This document shows, one piece after another, positions 1 through 8,010 of a stretch of 64,000 bases of DNA (position 1 is its first letter; each line of letters begins with the position of its first letter). The notes below the pieces were generated by a model. That model saw only the letters and a program-made list of their open reading frames with translations. It ran no database searches and was not told where the DNA came from. This DNA comes from Candidatus Leptofilum proximum (GTDB lineage Bacteria > Chloroflexota > Anaerolineae > Promineifilales > Promineifilaceae), in assembly GCA_016710325.1 (NCBI GenBank), contig JADJXK010000002.1:1426001-1490000 (forward strand), written 5' to 3'. The position numbers and the translations under genes were made by a program.

Positions 1-1
1 C

Positions 2-2983
2 GGCGTGCACACTCTGGCCTACGAGCTGATCCAAAACGCCGACGATGTCCAGAATGAAGACGGCCGTTTCCCCGTCACCACGCTCTCTTTTGATGTCACC
101 GATGAAGCCCTGATTGTGCACAACAACGGCCGTTTCCGACCGATAGATTTTGAGCGGCTGCAGAATATCGCTGGCGGCGGCAAGCGAGAAGAAGCCGGTG
201 TTACCGGCGCCTTTGGCCTGGGATTCCTGGCCGTGTACCAGGTTACCGACGCGCCGGAAATCTTTTCCAGCGGCCGTCACTGGATTATTCGCCCGGACGC
301 CCCCACCGAGCAGCGCATTATCGAGCGAGCCGCCGAAACCAGCGGCACCACCTTTCGCCTGCCCTGGGCCTTCGACCCGGCCTCCCGCGTGCGCCGCACC
401 CTGCGCCTGGAAGCGATTCGCCCCGAACAGCTGGACAGTTTTGCCCAACAAATGGGGGAAGCGGTTGCCCAGGCAGCCATCTTCCTGCAGCGGCTAATGG
501 AGCTGGAAGTCAGGCGAAATGGCATCACAATCCGCCGTGTGGAACGCCACCTCGACGGTGACCGGCTGCGGCTGACCGATGCAACTGGCCAGGTCAGCGA
601 ATGGCTGCTGCTTACCGGTGATTTTGCCGCTGCGGCCGGGCGGCTGCGCCAACAGTACCCCTGGCAAATCGAAGAACAGCGGCACAGCCGGGTGCAGCTG
701 GCCCTGCCCACTGCTACCCGGCTGCCAGCCGGGCGGCTCTACGCCGGGCTGCCAACGGCAGACAGCGTGCCGCTGGCCTTTTACCTAAACGCCGACTTTT
801 TCCCCACCACCGACCGGAAGCGGGTGCACTTTGACAGTGGCTACCAGGCGGAGTGGAACCAGGCAGCCGTGATGGCCGCGGCCACACGCCTGGCAGAAAG
901 CCTGCCCGAGCTGCCCCACCTTCTCTCGGCAAACGGGCTGTGGTCGCTGCTGCAAAGCACCGCCGAGACAGCACGACAGGCGCAGCAGGGCGACCTGCCC
1001 GAGGTCTTTGCCGCTTTTTGGCAGGAACTGGAGCCCCATCTACCCCAAACGCCGGTTTTTTACACGGCAGCCGGGGAGTGGTTGCGGCCAGCCGACGGCC
1101 GTTTGCTGCCGCCGGGAACGGCCGTTGCCCCACAAACCATCATCCCCCTGCTGCACAACTTACAGATTCCGGTGCAGCATCCCGACCTGGCCAATTATGC
1201 TGCCCTGCTGCGCCACATCGGCACACCAACCATTACGGCCCGTGACGTGGCGGCTGGGCTGCACCGCACTGGCCTCACGCGAGCCACTCCGCTGCCGGAA
1301 GCGCCGCCTTTTTTGCGCACCCTGGAAGCCTGGCGTCCGCTGTGGGCCTTGCTGGATGGCCTGCTGCGCGGCCTGCCGCCTGCCGAGCGGGCGGGCGCCC
1401 TGGCTGACTTGAACCGCTGTGCCGCCGCCCTTACGGACCGGATGATTTTACGGCCGTTGACCCAACTCTACCGCGGCCAGCCCGAAGCCCAGGTGCTTTT
1501 CCCCGATGTTGCCTGGCTGCACCCTTCGCTGCCAGACGATAGTTTCCCTGGCCGCTATGTGCCCACCTTTGGCGTGCGCCAGGCGGTAGAGCGATTGGCC
1601 GAGATGCCCATTGACCAGCTGGAGCAGGCCTGGCGGTTGGGCCGCCTGGACATACCCCGCCTCTTCCGCTGGTTTGAGACGCAGCAGATTGAGATTTTTG
1701 CCGACGACCCGGCCCTGGCTGGTGCCATTCGCCGCCTGCCGCTTTGCCCGGTCGAGGGGACGTTACGGCCGTTGGCCGATCTATTCCTGCCCGGTGGCTT
1801 TGAGGACCCGCTTCAGCTTGCCGGGCTGGTAGACGTGCCCGCCATTGGTGGGCGACGCCAGTTTCTCCATGATCTGGGCGTCCAGGAACTGGATTTTGAC
1901 ACCTACCTCCACAGCCACCTGCCGCGTGTGCTGGCGCAGCAGCCAGATTTGCCTGCCGACGGCCGTCACCGGCTGCTGCACCTGCTGGCCAGACGATTGG
2001 GCGAGTTCCGCGATGATGAGGCACTGCAAACACAGCTCAGCCAGCTGCCCCTGATTCCCTGCCTGGATGGCTCGTTTCGGGCGGCAGCGTCGGTCTATTT
2101 TTCCCGAGAGGTGATGGACCGGCTGGGTTTGCAGGTCCACATTGCCGAACCGGTAGAAAGCACCGCCCAGCGGGCGCTTTACGCATGGCTGGGCGTACGC
2201 ACCACACCAGCCCCCGCCGACCTGGTGCAGGCTCTGCTCAGGGCCAGCCGGGAATGGGGCACGACGCCGCTGGATGAATCAACCCGCGCCACCGTGCTGA
2301 ACTGCTGGCAGGCGCTGGCGGCGGGGCTGCAATCTGGCGAAGCAGCGGCTGAGGCGTTGGCTGACCTGCGCCACCAGCCGGTGATGCCCAACGGCCGTCA
2401 CATTCTGACCCCGCCGGAGGAAATGCTGCTGGCCGACCGGCCGGACCTGGCCGAACAGTTTGCCGACTGGGCGCCTTTCTTCTTGCCGGTGGATGTACCG
2501 TGGCGGCCAGCGGCGCTGGCGGCGGGCGTACGGCCGTTGTCGCAGGCCGTGACGTTAACGGTGGTGCATGGTGACGAAGCGGTGGTGGATACGGCCGTGG
2601 CAAAACGCATCATGGAGCGCCGCCCGCTGCTGGCACGACTGCTGCACGCCGAAACGGCCGCCGGGCACATCGTGCAGGCTGAGGTGCTGCCAGACGTGAA
2701 AGTGATGTCGCTGCCGAACTTACGCATTCAGGCGCAGCTGCGCCGTGGCGACCAGGTAAAAACGGCCGAAGTGCAGCCCGTCTCGGCTAAGTGGATCAAT
2801 GGTGTGCTGTATCTGGACAGCGAGACACTGCCGGTCCCCTGGACGGCCGTCGCCCGCGAGCTGGCGCAGGCCGCAGCGCCAGGGCGAAATGTGGTGGGGC
2901 TGGCCCTGGGAATCAAAGAAGTGCTGGCCGCCGAAACCACAGAAGATGCAACGGCCGTATTGGACGAACTGGGTTATCCGTAA
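2..2983 (+). CDS. Sacsin-like (HSP90-type GHKL) ATPase, 5'-truncated
   Basis: The reading frame is open from the window edge, so the true start lies upstream; the GTG at 5 is most likely an internal valine. The first visible residues contain a GHKL N-box (YELIQNADD, with the Mg-binding Asn). A glycine-rich ATP-lid motif (GAFGLGFLAVYQV) follows near residue 70. This arrangement is typical of sacsin/Nov-type N-terminal ATPase domains related to HSP90. The remaining ~850 residues are soluble and helical, with no second domain I can name. Bacterial proteins with this ATPase are large; some occur in defence loci and others are of unknown function. Neighbours here give no functional clue because the upstream side is missing. 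Ten or so ACGGCCGT octamers lie within it. The family call is firm; the role is unknown. Confidence 0.8.
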   Translation, partial: GVHTLAYELIQNADDVQNEDGRFPVTTLSFDVTDEALIVHNNGRFRPIDFERLQNIAGGGKREEAGVTGAFGLGFLAVYQVTDAPEIFSSGRHWIIRPDAPTEQRIIERAAETSGTTFRLPWAFDPASRVRRTLRLEAIRPEQLDSFAQQMGEAVAQAAIFLQRLMELEVRRNGITIRRVERHLDGDRLRLTDATGQVSEWLLLTGDFAAAAGRLRQQYPWQIEEQRHSRVQLALPTATRLPAGRLYAGLPTADSVPLAFYLNADFFPTTDRKRVHFDSGYQAEWNQAAVMAAATRLAESLPELPHLLSANGLWSLLQSTAETARQAQQGDLPEVFAAFWQELEPHLPQTPVFYTAAGEWLRPADGRLLPPGTAVAPQTIIPLLHNLQIPVQHPDLANYAALLRHIGTPTITARDVAAGLHRTGLTRATPLPEAPPFLRTLEAWRPLWALLDGLLRGLPPAERAGALADLNRCAAALTDRMILRPLTQLYRGQPEAQVLFPDVAWLHPSLPDDSFPGRYVPTFGVRQAVERLAEMPIDQLEQAWRLGRLDIPRLFRWFETQQIEIFADDPALAGAIRRLPLCPVEGTLRPLADLFLPGGFEDPLQLAGLVDVPAIGGRRQFLHDLGVQELDFDTYLHSHLPRVLAQQPDLPADGRHRLLHLLARRLGEFRDDEALQTQLSQLPLIPCLDGSFRAAASVYFSREVMDRLGLQVHIAEPVESTAQRALYAWLGVRTTPAPADLVQALLRASREWGTTPLDESTRATVLNCWQALAAGLQSGEAAAEALADLRHQPVMPNGRHILTPPEEMLLADRPDLAEQFADWAPFFLPVDVPWRPAALAAGVRPLSQAVTLTVVHGDEAVVDTAVAKRIMERRPLLARLLHAETAAGHIVQAEVLPDVKVMSLPNLRIQAQLRRGDQVKTAEVQPVSAKWINGVLYLDSETLPVPWTAVARELAQAAAPGRNVVGLALGIKEVLAAETTEDATAVLDELGYP

Positions 2984-3062
2984 GCGGAGCGAATCCAGCA
3001 GTTCTTATACTATTCCAGGCCACGGTCTTTATACACAGCCAGGACCTATCCTTACTGATCTC

Positions 3063-3395
3063 GTGCAAAGCAACCGGGTTTTAAACCTGTCCCTCCTTCA
3101 CCTGATAGGTCAATCTATCGTTTCTAGTTTGGAGCTGCCCAAGATTTTTTCTGACGTAATTGAGCAGGTGCTGCCCTTGGTGCAGGCCGAATGTCTGTCG
3201 ATTATTTTGCGAAAGCACAATCATCGAACCTACGTGGCGGCCGCTGGTTTGGAAGCAGGTCAGCTGCTGGGCCAGCAAGTCCCCCTGGAGGAAGGGGTGC
3301 CGGGTGAGGGAATGCGTACCGGGAATGTGGTGCAGGTGGCAGATGAAGACGGCCGTTTTAACATCACCAATGTCTGTCCCTGTCACCTCCAATGA
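3063..3395 (+). pseudogene. Truncated GAF-domain remnant
   Basis: The translation contains the first two thirds of a GAF domain: a helix (SIVSSLELPKIFSDVIEQ), a strand pair (AECLSIILRKHNHRTYVAAAGL), and the loop region with VPLEEGVPGEGMRTGNVVQV followed by EDGRFN. It then stops abruptly after VCPCHLQ, where a normal GAF domain continues for 40-60 residues. No kinase, cyclase or output domain follows. The frame runs back into the preceding ATPase gene without a convincing start; GTG at 3063 is only a candidate. I therefore read it as a decayed 3'-truncated signalling gene. A genuine short single-GAF protein is possible but less likely. Confidence 0.45.
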
Positions 3396-3936
3396 CCCCA
3401 CTAAAAAACAACCTTACGCCCCGACCCAACTGGACAAATCTCCCCGCTTAAGCTTGCTGCCCGTTACTAATCGGCGATAGATGACACTGTAAAAACAGGA
3501 TCCTTGCTCGTACAGTCCGGCGGAAATGCACATAAGGACATTATGACAAGTGTGCTGGACTGTTTAAGTATTGCGCCATAAGCGTAACTTGATGCGAACT
3601 TCTGAAGCGCAATACTAGACAAAAACAATCGCCTAAATAAACAACAAAGGGCAGTAATGCAAACGTCAATTATTTTTCTCTGTTTGGGGATTTGGAGTGC
3701 AGCCTCTATTTTTGTAACCATTACCGCCTGCATGTTGTCCGCCAGGCTGAGCCAACGAGAGAAACGGCCGTGTCCAGAGTATGACCGGTAGGACTTTTTT
3801 CCTAATTTTTGGAACACCCGTGACGTTTTCATCACAGCGCACACTTCAAAGATGGATTAAGCACTATCAGGCCGCCACTTTTTGAGGGGGCGCGCTGGCA
3901 GTTACGTGAAGAAGCTGCCCTCATGAGGAAAATTGC
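3396..3936. other. Mostly gene-free spacer upstream of redox operon
   Basis: About 540 bases are AT-richer than their surroundings. Apart from the possible small membrane-protein frame at 3657-3791, I see no convincing gene, RNA or strong terminator. It presumably carries the promoter of the gene starting at 3937, but no clear -10/-35 pair stands out. Confidence 0.4.
3657..3791 (+). CDS. Possible 44-aa single-span membrane protein
   Basis: This short frame encodes a protein with a hydrophobic N-terminal segment (residues ~4-27) followed by a basic, polar tail (RLSQREKRPCPEYDR). An AAGGGCAG purine-rich stretch lies a few bases before the ATG. It sits alone in an otherwise gene-free 540-bp spacer and carries one ACGGCCGT octamer. 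That octamer occurs here mainly in coding DNA, which is weak support. I recognise no family. The longer minus-strand frame over the same place has unlikely composition. Confidence 0.3.
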   Translation: MQTSIIFLCLGIWSAASIFVTITACMLSARLSQREKRPCPEYDR

Positions 3937-5181
3937 ATGACTCGATCATCCCGAACAAGACTTCGGCGCCTTGTCGTTCCCTTTTGCGTCTGTTTGATCA
4001 TTCGCTTTTTGCTGGTGGAGCAAACGGCCGCTGCCCAAACCACCCCAACCGGCACTGTCACCGGCACCGTGCACAACGGCACCACCAACCAACCTGCTCC
4101 CGAGGGCACCCAGGTGACCCTGCACGCCTACAACAGCAGCTACACCAGCACCGAAACGATAACCGCCGCGGTGGATGCCGACGGCCGTTTCCAGTTCAGC
4201 CTCACCGACAAACCAGCCGACTGGGTCTACATGGTCAGCGCCGATTACCAGTCGTTGTCCTTTAGTAGCAACATCGGCCCCCTGTCTGGCAGCCAGCCGC
4301 TCGATTTGTCCCTCACCATCTACGAACCCACCAGCGACCCGGCAAACGTCGTGATCGACCAGCTGGACATCTCCGTGAACCTGGTGGGACAGGAAGCCCA
4401 GGTGAGTGAGCTTTACACCATCAGCAACGAGGGAACGGCCGTGTTCACCGGCGCCAGCGGCAGCAGTGCCAACGGCACCGTGCAGATTGCGTTGCCCCAG
4501 GCCGCCCACTCCCCCGTTTTTGAGCGCGGCATGGGGCCAACCAGCGGCTTCTTTTTCTCGACCGAGTTTGTGCAGCGCGACGGCCGTTGGACCGACACCC
4601 TCCCCCTGCGACCTGGCCCCAACAGCCTGACCCTGCGCGTCGCCTACAGCCTGCCCGCTGCTGACCTTAATCTGTCGCGCACGCTGCCTTACCAGGCCAC
4701 CAGCATCATGTTAGCCGTTCCCGACGGCCTCCAATTTGCCAGCGATGGCTGGCAGCAGCAAGCCACCCAGTCCGCCGGGGAACGGGGCGCCTTGCGGCAG
4801 TTTTCCCGGGCCAATCTCGTGCCTGGCAGTGAACTCCGTCTCACCTTCAGCGCCTCATCGCCAGCGGAAACCACCACCCTCTCCACCGCCTGGTCTGGCG
4901 ACTGGATTCTCAGCCTGCTGATCTTGCTTTTGGTGACCTCGATTGCTTTTCGCCTGCTGCGGCCAAACAAACGGGAAACGGCCGTTCCTGCCCCAGCCGC
5001 CCCGGCAAGCCCCCGGCCCGCAGCCAGCGGCGAGCGGCACAAGGCGGAGCGGTGGCAGCTCTTGTTTGCCCTGGCCGATTTAGACAACGCCTACAAAAAC
5101 GGCCGTCTCCCAGAAGCGGAGTACCAGCACCAAAGGCAGGAAATCAAAAACCGCTTGCGAGCCATCTGGGAGCTCGTTTAA
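3937..5181 (+). CDS. Secreted membrane-anchored protein with carboxypeptidase-regulatory-like domain
   Basis: This 414-residue protein has an N-terminal signal sequence (basic start, hydrophobic core, cleavage probably after TAAAQ). A beta-sandwich of the carboxypeptidase regulatory-like type follows at ~30-125 (GTVTGTVHNGTT..., DADGRFQF). A second beta-rich region lies at ~135-310, then one transmembrane helix at ~320-343 and a cytoplasmic Pro/Ala linker. The last ~45 residues form a short charged helix pair (LDNAYKNGRLPEAEYQHQRQEIKNRL), like SHOCT-type C-terminal helices. It is first in a tight operon, 10 bases ahead of the membrane cytochrome b gene, so it may be an assembly or scaffold factor for that redox complex. 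This role is inferred from context only. The ATG is preceded by ATGAGGAAAATTGC, a usable ribosome site. Confidence 0.65.
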   Translation: MTRSSRTRLRRLVVPFCVCLIIRFLLVEQTAAAQTTPTGTVTGTVHNGTTNQPAPEGTQVTLHAYNSSYTSTETITAAVDADGRFQFSLTDKPADWVYMVSADYQSLSFSSNIGPLSGSQPLDLSLTIYEPTSDPANVVIDQLDISVNLVGQEAQVSELYTISNEGTAVFTGASGSSANGTVQIALPQAAHSPVFERGMGPTSGFFFSTEFVQRDGRWTDTLPLRPGPNSLTLRVAYSLPAADLNLSRTLPYQATSIMLAVPDGLQFASDGWQQQATQSAGERGALRQFSRANLVPGSELRLTFSASSPAETTTLSTAWSGDWILSLLILLLVTSIAFRLLRPNKRETAVPAPAAPASPRPAASGERHKAERWQLLFALADLDNAYKNGRLPEAEYQHQRQEIKNRLRAIWELV

Positions 5182-5191
5182 AGGACAATTT

Positions 5192-6067
5192 ATGCAAAAA
5201 CGCCTTACCCAATCGTTTGTACGACGAGAAGATTTTGCGTCGAGCGGGGAAACGGCCGTACGGCCGTACGAGCTCGAACTCAGCCTCTTTTTTGTCATCG
5301 TGCTGAGCGGCGTCTACATCGCCTATGACATCCTTGCCGTACCCCGCGGCGGGCACCCCTTTGGCCACAGCCTGGGCATCGTCGGCACCCTGCTCATGGT
5401 CATGACCGAAACAGCGTACAGCCTGCGCAAGCGTACCAGCTGGCTCAATTGGGCTGGGCCGGTGCGCTATTGGTTGTCGCTGCACATCGTCACCGGCATC
5501 GTGGGCCCGTTTATGGTATTGATGCACACCGGGCTCCAGTTTCGCGGGCTGGCCGGGGTCAGTTTTATCCTGACCCTCATTGTGGTGGGCAGCGGTTTTA
5601 TGGGCCGCTATCTCTACACGGCGCTGCCCCGCACCATTTCCGGCGTGACCACCTCCAGGCAGGCATTGGAACGGGAGATTACTGCCGTTTCCCACCACAT
5701 CAGCCAGTTTGAAGCCCAAAAACCAGAGCGCGTGCAGCAGCTCGTGGCCGAACTCAGCCAGCGGCCTACCGGGCGCAATCCGCTGCTCACCATTCTGGGC
5801 CGTTCCTACTACCAGTGGCGCTTCCAGCGCCGCCTCAAGCGCGAACTCAAGAAGATGGACCAGCTGGCCGCCGAGCAGAAGCAGCAGCTCAGCCAGATGC
5901 TCACTCGCCGCCGCGACCTGCAGCGCCAGACCGAAATGCTGGAAGCCGCCCGGCGCGTCATGCGCGTCTGGCATATCTTGCACATTCCCTTTGGCCTGAC
6001 GCTTTTCTTCTCTGTGGCCCTCCACGTGGTGGCCACCCTCTACTTCCGGGCAGGTTTGTTTAAGTGA
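5192..6067 (+). CDS. Multi-His membrane cytochrome b-like protein
   Basis: This 291-residue integral membrane protein has about five hydrophobic helices. Conserved-looking histidines sit inside or at the ends of helices: FGHSLG, SLHIVTG, LMHTGLQ, WHILHIPFG and LHVVATLYF. These are placed as expected for two stacked b hemes, as in cytochrome b561 or ferric-reductase-like proteins. A long charged coiled-coil-like loop (residues ~150-250, rich in Q/R/K/E) separates the fourth and fifth helices, which is unusual for the family. Its stop overlaps the GTG start of the 18-heme cytochrome by four bases, so the two are probably translationally coupled. It likely passes electrons from quinol or cytoplasmic carriers to the extracytoplasmic multiheme protein. 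Two abutting ACGGCCGT octamers occur at 5252-5267. Confidence 0.7.
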   Translation: MQKRLTQSFVRREDFASSGETAVRPYELELSLFFVIVLSGVYIAYDILAVPRGGHPFGHSLGIVGTLLMVMTETAYSLRKRTSWLNWAGPVRYWLSLHIVTGIVGPFMVLMHTGLQFRGLAGVSFILTLIVVGSGFMGRYLYTALPRTISGVTTSRQALEREITAVSHHISQFEAQKPERVQQLVAELSQRPTGRNPLLTILGRSYYQWRFQRRLKRELKKMDQLAAEQKQQLSQMLTRRRDLQRQTEMLEAARRVMRVWHILHIPFGLTLFFSVALHVVATLYFRAGLFK

Positions 6068-7551
6068 GGCAGTATCGACGGCTCGAACGCCAGCATCCCA
6101 TTTTTTCACCCGTAGCGCTCATCTCCACCCTCATTTTGGGGGTGGGTTTGGCCGTTGGCGTCTACTTTACTGGTGGGCGCGCCTTTAGCCCCGGCGAACT
6201 GTCTGCCCTAAACCACGGCGGCGAACCGGTGGGCAGCGTTATGTCCCACGCCGACCTGGGCGACGACTGCGGCCAGTGCCACGCGCCGTTTGCGGGCATC
6301 CAGGCAGCGCTGTGTGAAGACTGCCACAAAAACATTGAGGTTGAACGTGATGGGGATGGGCTGCACGGCCGTTTGCCCAACGTGGGCCAATGCGGCAGCT
6401 GCCACCTGGAGCACCAGGGGAGAACGTACGATTTGAAAACGGCCGCTGTCACCGACTTCGACCATAACCTGACGCAATTCAGCCTGGCCCATCATGATCC
6501 CGCCAGCGCCGACTTCGCCTGCACCGACTGCCACGTCGAGGAAGGCAGCTACACCGCGCAGAACAGCACCTGCGCCGACTGCCACCGCGAGCTGGACGGC
6601 GGCTTCATGGCCCGGCACGATGAAGCATATGGTGCCAACTGCCTCAACTGCCACGATGGGCTGGACACGATGTCTGACTTTACGATGGCCCAACACGCCG
6701 AACAGTTTGCCCTCACCGGCGCCCACGAAACCACAAGCTGCGAAGGCTGCCATGCCGGTGGCGAATTTGCCGGTACGCCGCAGGAATGTGTGGCCTGCCA
6801 TGCCGAACCGGCCAGGCACCAGGCCATGTTTGGCACCGATTGTGCCAGCTGCCACACCACAATCGCCTGGGAGCCTGCCAGGTTTGAAGACGTCCCATTT
6901 GACCACGAGCGCACCACCAGCTTCAGCCTCACCCGCCACGTCACCGACTTTGACGGCAGCGAGATGGCCTGCACCCACTGCCACGCGGGTGAAGTTCCGA
7001 TTTCGGTGGCCGATGCGACGTGTGAGGCATGTCACGGTACGGCCGTTCCCACCTTCATGAGCGAACACACCGCCCTGTTTGGCCCCAGCTGCCAGGATTG
7101 CCACGACGGGCTGGACAGCATGGCCGACTTTGACCACGCCAACGTCTGGCCGCTGGCCGGGCAGCATGCCGTTACCGACTGCACCGCCTGCCACGCTGAG
7201 CAGGTGTTCCAGGGCACGCCGGATGACTGTGTGGCCTGCCACGCCGAGCCGGAAATCCACTTTGGCATCTTTGGCACCAACTGCGCCAACTGCCACACCG
7301 CCGAAGCCTGGCTGCCCGCGCAGCTGCGCCAGCATCCCTTCCCCCTGGACCACGGCGAGCAGGGCATGCTGGAATGCACCGTCTGCCACACCAGCACCAG
7401 CTACACCACCTACGACTGCACCACCTGCCACGAACACAGCCTGGAGCAGGTGCAAGACGAACACGACGAGCTCAATATCACCCAGGCGGAACTGTTTGAC
7501 TGCGCCACCTGCCATCCCACCGGCACGGAAGATGAGGCGGAAGATGATTAG
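6064..7551 (+). CDS. Octadecaheme cytochrome c, membrane-anchored
   Basis: This 495-residue protein starts with GTG inside the stop of the preceding gene (GTGA overlap). It has one N-terminal membrane span (~15-37) that serves as signal-anchor. Counting directly, there are 18 CXXCH c-type heme motifs from about residue 69 to the C-terminus. Many extra histidines in 'DFDHN', 'LTRHVTDF' and 'FPLDHG' contexts could be distal ligands. The arrangement is partly modular: two halves both contain a C-x2-CH-DGLD-x-M-x-DF segment and a GTP-x2-CVACHAEP segment, which suggests internal duplication. The C-terminus is acidic. It is expected on the outer face of the cytoplasmic membrane as an electron conduit or store. 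Exact substrate is unknown. The window's second multiheme protein lies 1.9 kb downstream in the same direction. Confidence 0.9.
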   Translation: MRQYRRLERQHPIFSPVALISTLILGVGLAVGVYFTGGRAFSPGELSALNHGGEPVGSVMSHADLGDDCGQCHAPFAGIQAALCEDCHKNIEVERDGDGLHGRLPNVGQCGSCHLEHQGRTYDLKTAAVTDFDHNLTQFSLAHHDPASADFACTDCHVEEGSYTAQNSTCADCHRELDGGFMARHDEAYGANCLNCHDGLDTMSDFTMAQHAEQFALTGAHETTSCEGCHAGGEFAGTPQECVACHAEPARHQAMFGTDCASCHTTIAWEPARFEDVPFDHERTTSFSLTRHVTDFDGSEMACTHCHAGEVPISVADATCEACHGTAVPTFMSEHTALFGPSCQDCHDGLDSMADFDHANVWPLAGQHAVTDCTACHAEQVFQGTPDDCVACHAEPEIHFGIFGTNCANCHTAEAWLPAQLRQHPFPLDHGEQGMLECTVCHTSTSYTTYDCTTCHEHSLEQVQDEHDELNITQAELFDCATCHPTGTEDEAEDD

Positions 7552-7610
7552 GGGTAATTGAGTAATTGAGTAATTGGTCAAATTACTTAATTACCCAATT
7601 ACCTAATTGC
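7551..7610. repeat. GTAATTGA/TCAATTAC inverted-repeat spacer (copy 1)
   Basis: Three tandem units of GTAATTGA are followed, after a few bases, by their approximate reverse complements (AATTACTTAATTACCCAATTACC), giving a long imperfect hairpin. Related spacers occur at 18697-18741 and 19387-19458, always between genes of redox operons. It may attenuate or insulate transcripts, or be a REP-like mobile palindrome. Confidence 0.75.
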
Positions 7611-7685
7611 AAGGTCACCCCACCCGTTACCAAAAGCGATTCCGGCACACTTACTCTCTGTAGGAGCCAAAGCAAAAGGATTTTT

Positions 7686-8009
7686 ATGGGCATTTTGGAT
7701 GTTTTGTTAAAACGGAGGAAGGAAGAAGCAGAAACGGCCGTACCCGCTCCCCTGATCCAGCTGGGACGGGTGGTGGCCGACGCCAGCCGCTGCGTACAGT
7801 GCGGCATCTGTGGCTACAACTGCCCGGTGGGCATTCCCGTGCGCGACTACGCCCGACAGGGCCTGCCCGTCAGCAGCAGCGCCTGCATTAGCTGCGGCAA
7901 CTGTGTCAACGTCTGCCCGCGCGGCACGCTGCGCTGGGAAACCCAGGCGCACGTCATCGTCATGGACCGGTTTGCCGCCCAGATGGGTGACATGGCAGGG
8001 GAGGCTTGA
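7686..8009 (+). CDS. 2[4Fe-4S] ferredoxin-type protein
   Basis: This 107-residue soluble protein has two ferredoxin cluster motifs, CVQCGICGYNCP (~residues 38-49) and CISCGNCVNVCP (~67-78). Both have the full CX2CX2CX3CP pattern for [4Fe-4S] binding. The ATG at 7686 is preferred because the upstream in-frame extension crosses the hairpin spacer and has no family-like sequence. An N-terminal ~35-residue extension is basic then neutral. The stop is one base from the start of the FAD oxidoreductase, so the two are almost certainly co-translated and form a redox pair. It probably mediates between that flavoprotein and the membrane cytochromes encoded upstream, in the cytoplasm. Confidence 0.85.
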   Translation: MGILDVLLKRRKEEAETAVPAPLIQLGRVVADASRCVQCGICGYNCPVGIPVRDYARQGLPVSSSACISCGNCVNVCPRGTLRWETQAHVIVMDRFAAQMGDMAGEA

Positions 8010-8010
8010 C

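Noticed and set aside
3467..3844. 125-residue minus-strand frame
   Set aside because: Composition is unlike neighbouring proteins (many Cys, Ser, no family pattern), no ribosome site, and it overlaps a spacer. Treated as random frame.
6208..7581. 457-residue minus-strand frame over the 18-heme gene
   Set aside because: Ala/Gly/Val-rich shadow of the repeated TGC-x-x-TGCCAC codons; the plus-strand product is a certain cytochrome.
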